Source: CAYMEV01 sp964389675 [NCBI: uncultured Candidatus Sumerlaeota bacterium] (GTDB lineage Bacteria; CAYMEV01). Taken from it: DNA of 57,785 nucleotides. The DNA is taken from assembly GCA_964389675.1 (NCBI GenBank), contig CAYMEV010000022.1:1-57785 (forward strand). The letters are read 5' to 3'. The position numbers and the translations under genes are program-made. How positions within the stretch are numbered: position 1 is the stretch's first letter; every line of letters starts with the position of its first letter. The notes below the pieces were generated by a model, which was given only the letters and a program-made list of their open reading frames with translations, was not told the origin of the DNA and did not search any database. Shown in pieces: positions 25,132 through 33,663 of the stretch.

Positions 25132-26241
25132 TTGACAGAGAAGAAATATGCAGATGTCAAAAGCCTTAAGGATTTTGTAAGGTCAATACTTATTAAACTC
25201 GGAGTGCCGGATGAAGACAGCGGGATAACCGCAGATGTCCTTGTTCTTGCTGACAAAAGAGGCATAGGATCTCATGGTGTTGCAAGGCTGAAAAGGTATA
25301 TAGACGGAATTAAATCAGGAATAATGAAACCTGCAGCGCATGTAAAAATTATTAAGGAAACGCCTGTATCCATGGTGATTGACGGCGGAGACGGCCTCGG
25401 TCAGGTGGTAAGCTTCAATACCATGAACAGGCTTATAGAAAAAGCCAGAAAGAGCTATATGGCTTTTGCATCCATTCGCAACAGCAATCATTATGGAATA
25501 GCCGGATACTATTCAATTATGGCCTTAGAAAAGGACATGATAGGGATATCCATGACAAATGCAGCTCCCCTTGTGCTTCCAACACACGGAAGGAATGCGG
25601 TCTTTGGCACTAATCCTATTGCTGTAGGGGTTCCATCGAACAAGAAGACTGCATTTCTCCTGGACATGGCCACATCTACAGTTCCCAGGGGAACGCTGGA
25701 GGTTTACGGCAGACAGGATAAGAGGATCCCTATTACCTGGGCAACTGACCATGAAGGTGTTGCTACACAGGACCCCAAGGAAGTCCTCAAAAACCTCCTT
25801 GAAAGAAAGGGGGGGGGCCTTCTCCCTTTAGGGGGCTCTGAGGAAGAGACAGGCGGGCATAAAGGTTTCGGGCTTGCAATGGTTGTCGAGATACTATGCT
25901 CAATCTTTTCAGATGGCAGTTTCGGCCTTGATGTATATAAGGAAAAGGATAAACCATCCGGTGTCTGCCATTTTCTCGGAGTTATTAATCCTGCAGCATT
26001 TGCCGGGATAGAGTCCATAAAGGAAAATACTGCACGCTTTATTGATATGTGTCATAACTCTCCCAGGGCAAAGGGGCAGGATTACATCTATTTTCCCGGT
26101 GAGAAGGAATATGATTTTTCTCTTAAATACAGTGAGTCTGTTCCTGTTGGCGATGCTGTTTTTAAGACACTTGAAAGTATATCGGGGGAGTTTGGTGTAG
26201 ATATGTTTAGATATAAGACCTGCAATGAGGGAAAGGAGTAA
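25132..26241 (+). CDS. Ldh/malate dehydrogenase-family NAD(P) oxidoreductase
   Basis: A 369-residue member of the Ldh_2 family (PF02615; malate, L-lactate or ureidoglycolate dehydrogenases unrelated to classic LDH). Landmarks are GSHGVARLKRYIDGI, VIDGGDGLGQVV, RNSNHYGIAGYYS, TNAAPLVLPTHGRNAVFGTNPIAVG and HKGFGLAMVVEILCSI. Next to sucCD the best guess is malate dehydrogenase, which would link to fumarase 6 kb downstream. It starts at TTG 25132 with AAAAGGAG ten bases upstream. A G9 homopolymer at 25809-25817 lies inside the gene (reads KGGG); one base gained or lost there would truncate the enzyme. Confidence 0.88.
   Translation: MTEKKYADVKSLKDFVRSILIKLGVPDEDSGITADVLVLADKRGIGSHGVARLKRYIDGIKSGIMKPAAHVKIIKETPVSMVIDGGDGLGQVVSFNTMNRLIEKARKSYMAFASIRNSNHYGIAGYYSIMALEKDMIGISMTNAAPLVLPTHGRNAVFGTNPIAVGVPSNKKTAFLLDMATSTVPRGTLEVYGRQDKRIPITWATDHEGVATQDPKEVLKNLLERKGGGLLPLGGSEEETGGHKGFGLAMVVEILCSIFSDGSFGLDVYKEKDKPSGVCHFLGVINPAAFAGIESIKENTARFIDMCHNSPRAKGQDYIYFPGEKEYDFSLKYSESVPVGDAVFKTLESISGEFGVDMFRYKTCNEGKE
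25809..25817 (+). repeat. G9 homopolymer in the Ldh-family gene
   Basis: Nine consecutive G in a coding region of a roughly 40 percent GC genome. The frame is open through it in this window. It is slippage-prone and may be a contingency site or a sequencing risk. Confidence 0.9.
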
Positions 26242-26245
26242 TATT

Positions 26246-27388
26246 ATGAACATATATGAATTTCAGGCAAAAAGCATTTTTTCCGGGTTCAATATACCTG
26301 TACTGCAGGGGGAGGTCGCCGGGAACGCCCAGCAGGCAGTCAAGATAGGCAACAGGCTCGGTTATCCGGTTGTGGTTAAAGCCCAGGTCCATGCAGGAGG
26401 AAGGGGGAAAGCAGGCGGGGTTAAGGTAGCACATGACTCCTATGAGCTTGAAAAACACTCTGAAGATATCCTTAAGCTTAAGATAAAGGGGCTCAGTGTA
26501 AATTATCTTCTGATAGAAAAGGCTGCGGAGATCGATAAGGAATTTTACCTCGGCCTCGTACTTGACAGAAACAGCAGGAGAATAGTAATAATTGCAAGCA
26601 AAGAAGGGGGAGTAGAGATAGAGGAGGTTGCAAAGAACACGCCTCACCTGATATACAAGCAGTATATAGATGTAGAATACGGACTTCTTGACTACCAGGC
26701 ACAGCTTGTCGGGTTTGAATTTTTTCCTGAAAAGGAAAAGGCTTTTGCCGTTGCAAATATACTGAAGTCCATGTACAAGATATTTGTAAAAAAGGATGCT
26801 ACCCTTCTGGAGATCAATCCTCTCGTAATTGCAAAAAATGGCCAGATAATTGCTCTGGATGGCAAGATAAACTTTGATGACAATGCACTGTCAAGGAATC
26901 CGGATATCGGGGAGTTTGCCCTCATAGATAAAAATGATGATGTGGAAAGGTCTGCCAAGGAGCACGGATTGAGCTTCATACCCCTTGACGGCAACATAGG
27001 ATGCATGGTTAACGGGGCAGGGCTTGCAATGGCTACGATGGACATAATAAAGAAATATGGCGGAGAACCTGCAAACTTCCTTGATATAGGAGGCAGTTCG
27101 AATCCACAGAAGGTCATAAAGGCATTTGAAATTATCCTTGGAGACAGGAATGTCAGGTCAATATTCATAAACATATTCGGGGGAATAACAAGGTGTGATG
27201 ATGTTGCAAAGGGAATTATCAGCGCCTTTAACCAGATGAGCATTGATATACCGATAGTGGTAAGGCTTACAGGAACAAATGCAGATATTGCAAAAAAGAT
27301 ACTATCGGAATCTCCACTTATAAGTGCATCCACCATGAGTGAAGGTGCAAAAAAGGCAGTAGAACTCTCGCAGAAAGGAGTCAATTGA
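26246..27388 (+). CDS. sucC: succinyl-CoA ligase, beta subunit
   Basis: A 380-residue ATP-grasp subunit that with SucD interconverts succinyl-CoA and succinate with ADP or GDP phosphorylation. The N-terminus MNIYEFQAKSIFSGFNIPV is typical, as are VVVKAQVHAGGRGKAGGVK, LEINPLVIAKNG, NGAGLAMATMDIIK and NIFGGITRCDDVAKGI. Start ATG 26246 has AAAGGAG seven bases upstream; an ATG at 26225 overlaps the end of the Ldh gene and is less likely. Only the ligase step's specificity (ATP or GTP) is not decided. It overlaps sucD by one base. Confidence 0.96.
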   Translation: MNIYEFQAKSIFSGFNIPVLQGEVAGNAQQAVKIGNRLGYPVVVKAQVHAGGRGKAGGVKVAHDSYELEKHSEDILKLKIKGLSVNYLLIEKAAEIDKEFYLGLVLDRNSRRIVIIASKEGGVEIEEVAKNTPHLIYKQYIDVEYGLLDYQAQLVGFEFFPEKEKAFAVANILKSMYKIFVKKDATLLEINPLVIAKNGQIIALDGKINFDDNALSRNPDIGEFALIDKNDDVERSAKEHGLSFIPLDGNIGCMVNGAGLAMATMDIIKKYGGEPANFLDIGGSSNPQKVIKAFEIILGDRNVRSIFINIFGGITRCDDVAKGIISAFNQMSIDIPIVVRLTGTNADIAKKILSESPLISASTMSEGAKKAVELSQKGVN

Positions 27389-28257
27389 TGAGCATACTTT
27401 TAGATAAGGATTCAAGGGTAATAGTCCAGGGAATTACAGGCAGGGACGGTTCATTCCATACAAGGAGGATGAAGGCATACCATACAAACATAGTAGGTGG
27501 GGTAACACCGGGGAAGGAAGGAAAGGATCTGGACGGAATACCTGTCTTCAACAGTGTAGAAAAGGCAGTAAAAGAGACAGAGGCAGACATATCTGTTATC
27601 TTTGTTCCTGCACACCGGGCAGCTGATGCTGTTTTTGAGGCTGCAGGCTCCGGTATCAGCCTTATAGTTGTAATTTCTGAAGGTATTCCAGTCCTCGATA
27701 TGGCAAAGATTATCCCCTATCTAATTAAATGCAATGCAAGGATGATAGGGCCAAATTCTCCAGGGATGATATCCCCGGAAATAGGCTCTCTCGGCATATT
27801 TCCTACCAGTATAGTCAAAAAGGGGAGCATAGGCGTGATATCCAGATCAGGTACCCTTACATATGAGATAGTGCACAATCTCAGTTTATCCGGCCTTGGC
27901 CAGTCAACCTGCGTCGGTGTGGGAGGAGACCAGATAATCGGAATGCGCTTTATTGATTACCTTGAGCTTTTTGAGAAGGATCCCCAGACAGAAGCTGTCG
28001 TACTCATAGGGGAGATAGGTGGGACCGACGAGCAGGAGGCTGCCCGCTATATAAACAGGAATATGACCAAACCTGTTGTCAGCTTTATAGCAGGCAAAAC
28101 TGCCCCTCCGGGAAAACGAATGGGGCACGCAGGTGCTATAATATCAGGCGGCGACAATACTGCACAGGCAAAGATACAGATACTCCAGGACAATCAAATA
28201 AAGGTGATAAATGAACCAGGGGAAATAGGGGACGCTGTAAGAGCCCTTTTATCCTGA
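27388..28257 (+). CDS. sucD: succinyl-CoA ligase, alpha subunit
   Basis: A 289-residue CoA-binding subunit with the active-site phosphohistidine. Motifs are VQGITGRDGSFHTRRM (CoA-binding Rossmann), GGVTPGKEGKDLDGIPVF, GPNSPGMISPE, SRSGTLTYEIVHNL and, near residue 245, GKRMGHAGAIISGGD with the catalytic histidine. The ATG at 27388 shares one base with the sucC stop codon, and AAAGGAG is seven bases upstream, so the two are translationally coupled. A short CCTGA/TCAGG hairpin covers the stop codon region but lacks a T run. Confidence 0.96.
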   Translation: MSILLDKDSRVIVQGITGRDGSFHTRRMKAYHTNIVGGVTPGKEGKDLDGIPVFNSVEKAVKETEADISVIFVPAHRAADAVFEAAGSGISLIVVISEGIPVLDMAKIIPYLIKCNARMIGPNSPGMISPEIGSLGIFPTSIVKKGSIGVISRSGTLTYEIVHNLSLSGLGQSTCVGVGGDQIIGMRFIDYLELFEKDPQTEAVVLIGEIGGTDEQEAARYINRNMTKPVVSFIAGKTAPPGKRMGHAGAIISGGDNTAQAKIQILQDNQIKVINEPGEIGDAVRALLS

Positions 28258-28305
28258 AAAATCAGGCATTTCCCGGTTTTTATCAAAAGAGTTGTTCTTA
28301 AGGTG

Positions 28306-29253
28306 ATGAGAAGAAATCAGATATATTTATGGCCAGCCCTGGTGCTGCTAATAGCAGTTTTGCTATTAGCAGTATCTTATCTCACGCGGCCCTGTCTCTA
28401 TTTCTGGAAAATGGAAGCAAAGGGCAAAACAGTATATATGCTCGGGACAATCCATGTATTTAGTCCTGAATTAGCAGACAGGATCGATAAAAAAATAATT
28501 CAGGCATTGGAGAACTGTGATCTGATTCTAATTGAGCGAATCGATCTTAAAAGAGAGGGCTATTTCTATCCGCATGGGGATTCTTTGATTAATCACCTTC
28601 CAGAAGAGGATTATGATCAGATGAAGAAAATGATAGCCGGTGTGAATCTGGATATTGAGGATTATATTCAATACAGGCCGGGCCGGTTTGAGCAGGCAAT
28701 GCGCATCTTAAGCGCACAGATATTTGGATATTATGATTATTACTGGGATGGCGTGGACTTATATTTTTTTAATATGGCAGTAAAAAAAGGCTTCAGGTAT
28801 GATGCTCTGGAACAAAAAGACCATTATGCAGAATTTATTGAAAGCGATCTATCCGAAACTGAATTAGGCTATTATCTTGTACTAAGAATGCAATATTTAT
28901 TTGGAGAGGGAGATGAAATAAAGGAGTCATTAAATTTCATGATGGACAGCTGGCTGGATCTATCACTTGATGAATATCGGGAAAAGATAGAACAGGAAAG
29001 AAAGGAATTGGTGCCTGAAGAAAAAAAAGAGCTGGATGAAATAGTATCGGAAAAATACAGGATTATAAACACAAAGAGAAATATAATTATGGCAGATAGA
29101 ATTGAAGAATTTTTAAATTCAGATAACTGCACCAATATATTTGCTATGGCAGGTGGTGCTCATTTTGCATATGAAGACAGCATAATTGATATCCTCCGTG
29201 AGAGGGGTTATAAAATAAAGAGGATTAAAAGGTCCCTGCCCTGGCCATTTTAA
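28306..29253 (+). CDS. TraB/GumN-family membrane-anchored protein
   Basis: About 315 residues with one N-terminal transmembrane segment (LWPALVLLIAVLLLAVSYL), after which comes the TraB/GumN (PF01963) core: TVYMLGTIHVFSPEL with the GTIH motif, CDLILIERID and, at the end, FAMAGGAHFAYEDSIIDIL with the second conserved His. Families of this type are proposed metal-dependent proteases or signalling-pheromone inhibitors; biochemical roles are poorly known. The start is uncertain: GTG 28303 and ATG 28306 both sit next to AAGG. A perfect 12-base inverted repeat lies in the codons for the transmembrane helix (28345-28372). It follows sucD by 48 bases. Confidence 0.8.
   Translation: MRRNQIYLWPALVLLIAVLLLAVSYLTRPCLYFWKMEAKGKTVYMLGTIHVFSPELADRIDKKIIQALENCDLILIERIDLKREGYFYPHGDSLINHLPEEDYDQMKKMIAGVNLDIEDYIQYRPGRFEQAMRILSAQIFGYYDYYWDGVDLYFFNMAVKKGFRYDALEQKDHYAEFIESDLSETELGYYLVLRMQYLFGEGDEIKESLNFMMDSWLDLSLDEYREKIEQERKELVPEEKKELDEIVSEKYRIINTKRNIIMADRIEEFLNSDNCTNIFAMAGGAHFAYEDSIIDILRERGYKIKRIKRSLPWPF
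28345..28372 (+). repeat. perfect 12-bp inverted repeat within the TraB-like signal-anchor codons
   Basis: CTGCTAATAGCA, four-base loop GTTT, TGCTATTAGCAG. It encodes the near-repetitive hydrophobic LLIAVLLLAV. It may fold in the mRNA about 40 bases downstream of the start codon. Confidence 0.85.
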
Positions 29254-29492
29254 TTGCAGGAAATTAATATGGTTAGAAATGCAATTTTAGAAAACTTCTA
29301 TAGACTCATCAGAAAGCATTTCCTGCGATTATTAAGAATTCAAGCATCTATGCAATATATTATAAGGGTTTGAATTTTACAGACCAATTTTTTGAGATTT
29401 GAAATGGAGGGTTAAGATTGATTTTGCTGTCTGTTAGTATAAATTATTCAGTTGAGCCACATTTCTGGATAACAGCGTAATAAGGAGAGATC

Positions 29493-30467
29493 GTGGAAGT
29501 CAGAGCTCTGAAAAAATCAGATGTTGATGTGCAGGATATAGCCAGGATTACTTATGAAACAAGCAAACAGTATTTACTTGCAGAGAATAAGAATCAATCT
29601 GTGATTCTCGAGGAAATCACAGAAGGTATAGCAAAAGACTGCTATGATCTTATATTCATTGCAGAGCTAAACGGAAGGACAGTTGGCTGGCTGGCATTAT
29701 ATGAGATGATGAATTTCAATACCGGTCATATCTGGAATTGGCATCCAGCAGTACTTCCATGTGAAAACGAGAATATATGTGCCAGCAAATTGATCAGAGC
29801 AGCCTTATCGCATCTGAATGAATCGGGATTCCATAAAGTAACTATCGATTTCATTGTTACTGATAAAAATGAACCATATCTATCCAAATATTTAGATTGG
29901 TATTCAAATGCCGGAATAACTGAGAAGTTTGAAGAAAAGTATTATGTGAAAAACCTCAACGAAGAGCCTTTTGAGGCATATATCCCTGATGGATATTCCA
30001 TTGGCTATATTTCGAAGGCAAAATTAGATGATTTATATAATTGCTGGTCGGAAATTTTTTCTTTTTCTTCTGATCAATTTATCATGAGTTTAGATGCAGA
30101 GGGAAGAAGGTCCTTTTTCCATGAAAGCTGGAGCAGGGAAAAACCAATGATAGATGAAGCGTCTTTGACCCTGTACCATAAAGACAGATTGATCGGTTTC
30201 AGCCGTTTTTTACCGATATATGAATCATCAGATGGCCATTTAGCCCCTATAGGCATCCTTCCTGAATATCGACGGAAAGGATTGGGCCGGGAACTGCTTA
30301 AATTAAGCATGCTAAAACTAAAAAAGCTGCACTATAAGACAATAAGCTTTTTTGTAAGCTCGAGTAATAAAGATGCTATTTCTTTCTATGAAAACCTCGG
30401 TTTTACATATAAAAGCAGAATTATTGCTTTATCCGGTTTTATTGGCCCGGAATTTACATATACCTAA
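29493..30467 (+). CDS. protein with two GNAT acetyltransferase domains
   Basis: A 324-residue protein starting at GTG, with GGAGAG eight bases upstream. The C-terminal domain is a clear GNAT: LAPIGILPEYRRKGLGRELL holds the acetyl-CoA loop R-x-x-G-x-G, then SSSNKDAISFYENLGFTYK. The N-terminal half has a more divergent GNAT shape (YDLIFIAELNGRTVGWLALYEMM, AALSHLNESGFHKVTIDFIV) and may be non-catalytic. Tandem GNATs acetylate small molecules or amines; no neighbour suggests the substrate. It stands alone, with 239 bases before and 263 after it that hold no convincing gene. Confidence 0.82.
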   Translation: MEVRALKKSDVDVQDIARITYETSKQYLLAENKNQSVILEEITEGIAKDCYDLIFIAELNGRTVGWLALYEMMNFNTGHIWNWHPAVLPCENENICASKLIRAALSHLNESGFHKVTIDFIVTDKNEPYLSKYLDWYSNAGITEKFEEKYYVKNLNEEPFEAYIPDGYSIGYISKAKLDDLYNCWSEIFSFSSDQFIMSLDAEGRRSFFHESWSREKPMIDEASLTLYHKDRLIGFSRFLPIYESSDGHLAPIGILPEYRRKGLGRELLKLSMLKLKKLHYKTISFFVSSSNKDAISFYENLGFTYKSRIIALSGFIGPEFTYT

Positions 30468-30730
30468 GATCTCATACTATCATAATAAACAATTCTTTTA
30501 TAGGGCCTAAGGATAATTTAGATAAAATTTTTATTTCTTATAATATAGATCCTTTACGTATTTATTCTAATCTAATTAAGATTAACCTTGGATTGGCTGA
30601 GTTTGGAACCTTAAATAATTGCTGTAGAAATAAATGCTTTTTTATGAGCTTGAGCTTAAAAGAAAAAATTTATAGACTATAAGCGAATTGGCTATTATTT
30701 TGAATATCAGATAAACAGGAAGGGATTGGT

Positions 30731-31666
30731 ATGATCAGTATTGTTGCTCCTGTATATAATGAAAGCGAATCACTCGGGCATTTCTATAAAGCTCTCTGTG
30801 ATGCTCTTGAGAAAATAGATGACAGGTCTGAGATCATATTTGTGGATGATGGCTCAGAGGATAAGAGCAATGAAATAATAAGCCGCTTCATCATGGATGA
30901 CTCCAGGGTCAGGCTTATCCAGCTCTCCCGTAATTTTGGCCACGAGGCTGCAATGCTTGCAGGTATTGACAACAGTAATGGCGATGCAGTAATCGTAATG
31001 GACTCTGACCTCCAGCATCCCCCGGAGCTTATTTGTGAGATGGTTTCCCAGTATTCTGCGGGTTTTGATGCTGTCCTTATGAAGAGGGAAAATGATGGGA
31101 AAAATGGTGGCCTGAAAAACTTCTTCCCGCATATTTTCTACAGGCTATTTAACAGGATCTCCAGGATAAAGCTTGAGGAAGATGCGAGTGATTTTTTCCT
31201 TATATCCAGAAATATAGCAGATGTCCTGAAAAATGATATGAGGGAAAGGACAAGGTTCTTAAGGGGGCTGGTGCAGTGGTGCGGATTTAACAGGAAAACC
31301 CTTTCATTCAGGCCGAATGCCAGGTCATTCGGCAAAAGCAAGTATAATATGTTCAGGCTTCTAAGCCTTTCGGTGGATGCAATCTTTTCCTTCTCTACTG
31401 CCCCCCTGACTTTTATTATATATATAGGCCTGTTTCTGTCAGGATTTGCCTTTTTATACATTATCTATGCAGTAGTAATGAAATTTACCGGTGTTTCAAT
31501 CGAGGGATGGGCATCCCTGCTGGCTATGTTTGCACTGCTTTCAGGCTTCCAGCTTATAGCTACAGGGGTGATAGGCAAATACATCGGCATAATTCTGCTG
31601 GAGGCAAAGCACAGGCCGGTATATATTATAAAAAAAACAGTCAATACCGGGACAGATAAAAGATAA
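30731..31666 (+). CDS. glycosyltransferase family 2, DPM1/GtrB-like
   Basis: A 311-residue membrane-bound glycosyltransferase. The GT-A domain has SIVAPVYNESESLGHFYKAL, IIFVDDGSEDKSNEII and VIVMDSDLQHPPELI (the DxD-type motif in DSD). FLRGLVQWCGF is the acceptor loop. Two C-terminal transmembrane helices (about 215-240 and 255-285) anchor it. These enzymes move a hexose from a nucleotide sugar to a polyprenyl phosphate, so it can supply the polysaccharide made by the GT4 enzymes; the polyprenyl synthase at 37.9 kb may provide the carrier. Ribosome site GGAAGGG fits the ATG. It is monocistronic. Confidence 0.9.
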   Translation: MISIVAPVYNESESLGHFYKALCDALEKIDDRSEIIFVDDGSEDKSNEIISRFIMDDSRVRLIQLSRNFGHEAAMLAGIDNSNGDAVIVMDSDLQHPPELICEMVSQYSAGFDAVLMKRENDGKNGGLKNFFPHIFYRLFNRISRIKLEEDASDFFLISRNIADVLKNDMRERTRFLRGLVQWCGFNRKTLSFRPNARSFGKSKYNMFRLLSLSVDAIFSFSTAPLTFIIYIGLFLSGFAFLYIIYAVVMKFTGVSIEGWASLLAMFALLSGFQLIATGVIGKYIGIILLEAKHRPVYIIKKTVNTGTDKR

Positions 31667-31885
31667 ACCTCTTTTTGATAATTTATCCGGTCCAAGCTTC
31701 ACGCATTTCTTTTTCAAAGCTGATTTTATGCGGATTTAGTTCTTTATTTCATTTCAATTCAGTAAAACAGCCGATTTTTCTTAGGCTTTCTGAGTATTGT
31801 GCTGAAAATATAAATTATTTGATTTGAAATTAATTATCTGTTAGAAAAATAATATAGTTTGTACTAAATAAGGAGGATTTTTTAT

Positions 31886-32731
31886 ATGAGAGAAATTGAT
31901 GCATCCTTGATTACCAAGGAAGTCAGCAGGATGTGCATGAAAGCCAATTATACCCTGCAGAAAGATATGGTTGATGCCATCAACGAAGCGCTTGATAAAG
32001 AAGAATCACCTGTGGGAAAGGATATTATAAAGCAGCTCAAGCAGAACATGGACATAGCTGAAAAGAATGACTGCCCCATATGCCAGGATACCGGTGTAGC
32101 GGTATTTTTTGTCGAGCTTGGCCAGGAGGTTCATATTATAAAGGGCGGTTATGAGGACGCTATAAACGAGGGTGTAAGGATAGGCTACAGGGATGGATAC
32201 CTTAGGAAATCCATGGTTGACGACCCTGTCTTTACAAGGAAAAATACAACGGACAATACTCCTGCTGAGATATATACAAGGATAGTCGAGGGCGATAAGA
32301 TAAAGATAACCTTTGTTCCCAAGGGAGGCGGAAGCGAGAATATGAGTGAAGTAAAGATGATGAAGCCTGCCGACGGCATTGAGGGGATAAAAGACTTTGT
32401 TGTCGAGAGGGTCAGAAAGTCCGGAGGCAATCCATGCAATCCGATTATCGTTGGCGTAGGCATAGGCGGTACATTCGAGATGTGTGCAATGCTTGCAAAA
32501 AAGGCTGCAATAAGAGACCTTAATCAGAGGAATAAGGATCCCAGGTACAGGGATGCGGAGATTGAGCTTCTCGAAAGGGTCAATAAACTCGGAATAGGCC
32601 CGATGGGAATGGGAGGCAGGATTACATCGCTTGCTGTAAATATAGAGACTCATCCGTGCCATATTGCTTCCATGCCTGTCGCTGTCAATATACAGTGTCA
32701 TGCAAACAGAAGAATGCAGGTAATACTATAA
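31886..32731 (+). CDS. fumarate hydratase class I, alpha (N-terminal) subunit
   Basis: A 281-residue iron-sulfur hydro-lyase subunit. The three cluster cysteines are in CPICQDTG (near 63), GNPCNP (near 192) and HPCHIAS (near 254). Other hallmarks are NTTDNTPAEIYTRIVEGD, VPKGGGSENMSE and GIGGTFEMCAMLAKKA. With the beta subunit it makes the oxygen-sensitive [4Fe-4S] fumarase that hydrates fumarate to malate; L(+)-tartrate dehydratase is a close relative and cannot be ruled out. AAGGAGG is ten bases before the ATG. The beta gene follows after 14 bases. Confidence 0.93.
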   Translation: MREIDASLITKEVSRMCMKANYTLQKDMVDAINEALDKEESPVGKDIIKQLKQNMDIAEKNDCPICQDTGVAVFFVELGQEVHIIKGGYEDAINEGVRIGYRDGYLRKSMVDDPVFTRKNTTDNTPAEIYTRIVEGDKIKITFVPKGGGSENMSEVKMMKPADGIEGIKDFVVERVRKSGGNPCNPIIVGVGIGGTFEMCAMLAKKAAIRDLNQRNKDPRYRDAEIELLERVNKLGIGPMGMGGRITSLAVNIETHPCHIASMPVAVNIQCHANRRMQVIL

Positions 32732-32745
32732 AAAGGAGAATAAAC

Positions 32746-33303
32746 ATGGCTGATATAAAAAGACTTACAACACCATTGAGTGAAGAAGATGTATCAAAAC
32801 TGAAAATCGGTGACAGCGTACTCTTAAATGGCATCATTTATACAGGAAGGGATGCTGCCCACAAAAGGCTGGTCGAACTGCTGAAAGAGGGAAAGGAGCT
32901 TCCCATTGATATCAAGGGGCATATAATGTACTATGTAGGGCCCAGCCCTGCAAAGCCGGGCCAGGCAATAGGAAGCGCAGGGCCAACGACAAGCTACAGG
33001 ATGGATCCGTATTCACCTGTCCTGATGAAAATGGGGATGAAGGGTATGATAGGTAAAGGCCCAAGGGGAGAAGAAGTAAAAAAAGCAGTTAAAGAATATA
33101 AAGCTATATATTTTGCAGCAACAGGCGGAGCAGCAGCGCTTATTGCAAACAGCATTAAAAAAGCCGAAGTCGTCCTGTATGAGGACCTTGGAGCAGAGGC
33201 TGTAAGGAAGCTTACTGTTGAAGACTTTCCATGCATCGTGGCAAACGATATCTATGGCGGTGATATATACCAGGAGGGTATTGACCAGTATGCTTTGAAA
33301 TAA
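32746..33303 (+). CDS. fumarate hydratase class I, beta (C-terminal) subunit
   Basis: A 185-residue subunit. Start ATG 32746 is preceded by AAAAGGAG; it excludes an upstream extension that overlaps the alpha gene. The swivelling domain landmarks are LLNGIIYTGRDAAHKRL, YYVGPSPAKPGQAIGSAGPTTSYRM, GMIGKGPRG and FAATGGAAALIANSI. It provides substrate-binding residues to the alpha subunit's iron-sulfur site. The stop codon lies in the stem of a terminator. Confidence 0.94.
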   Translation: MADIKRLTTPLSEEDVSKLKIGDSVLLNGIIYTGRDAAHKRLVELLKEGKELPIDIKGHIMYYVGPSPAKPGQAIGSAGPTTSYRMDPYSPVLMKMGMKGMIGKGPRGEEVKKAVKEYKAIYFAATGGAAALIANSIKKAEVVLYEDLGAEAVRKLTVEDFPCIVANDIYGGDIYQEGIDQYALK

Positions 33304-33320
33304 GAGAAGCTCTTATTTTT
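33298..33320 (+). terminator. AT-rich terminator after the fumarase genes
   Basis: Stem AAATAAGAG/CTCTTATTT with loop AAG, followed by TTA; the left arm contains the TAA stop codon of the beta subunit. The separation from rpsO 70 bases further fits a transcript end. Confidence 0.5.
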
Positions 33321-33391
33321 ATAGACAAAGATAATTTTTATGATAATAAAGAAAAACATTAATATTGTGAAAGGGGCTATAGTAAACAAAA

Positions 33392-33661
33392 ATGGCAATT
33401 GATAAGGAACAAAAAACTAAGTTAATCCAGGAATATGCTACCCATCCCGGGGACACAGGATCGCCTGAAGTACAGATCGCGATTATTACGCACAGGTTGA
33501 AATATTTGAATGAGCATTTTTCGCAGCACAAAAAGGATCATCATTCAAGAAGGGGCCTTCTGAAGCTCGTATATAAGAGGAAAAATCTGCTCTCATATCT
33601 GAAGAACAAGGATATTTACAGGTATAAGGCCATTATTGAAAAGCTTGGTATCAGGAAATAG
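33392..33661 (+). CDS. rpsO: 30S ribosomal protein S15
   Basis: An 89-residue S15 of normal length. It binds 16S rRNA helix 20/22 and helps assemble the platform. The family signature is visible: [39 protein letters not shown] and [13 protein letters not shown]. The usual ribosome site is not well placed: AAAGGGG lies about 16 bases before the ATG and AAACAAAA fills the gap. rpsO leaders often carry an autoregulatory structure, but I could not recognise one here. pnp begins two bases after the stop codon, the common rpsO-pnp order. Confidence 0.97.
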   Translation: MAIDKEQKTKLIQEYATHPGDTGSPEVQIAIITHRLKYLNEHFSQHKKDHHSRRGLLKLVYKRKNLLSYLKNKDIYRYKAIIEKLGIRK

Positions 33662-33663
33662 TA

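Noticed and set aside
29269-29373. 34-codon frame after the TraB-like gene
   Set aside because: No family, weak ribosome site; chance frame likely in AT-rich spacer. An inverted repeat GCAGGAAAT/ATTTCCTGC overlaps it but is too widely spaced to act as a terminator.
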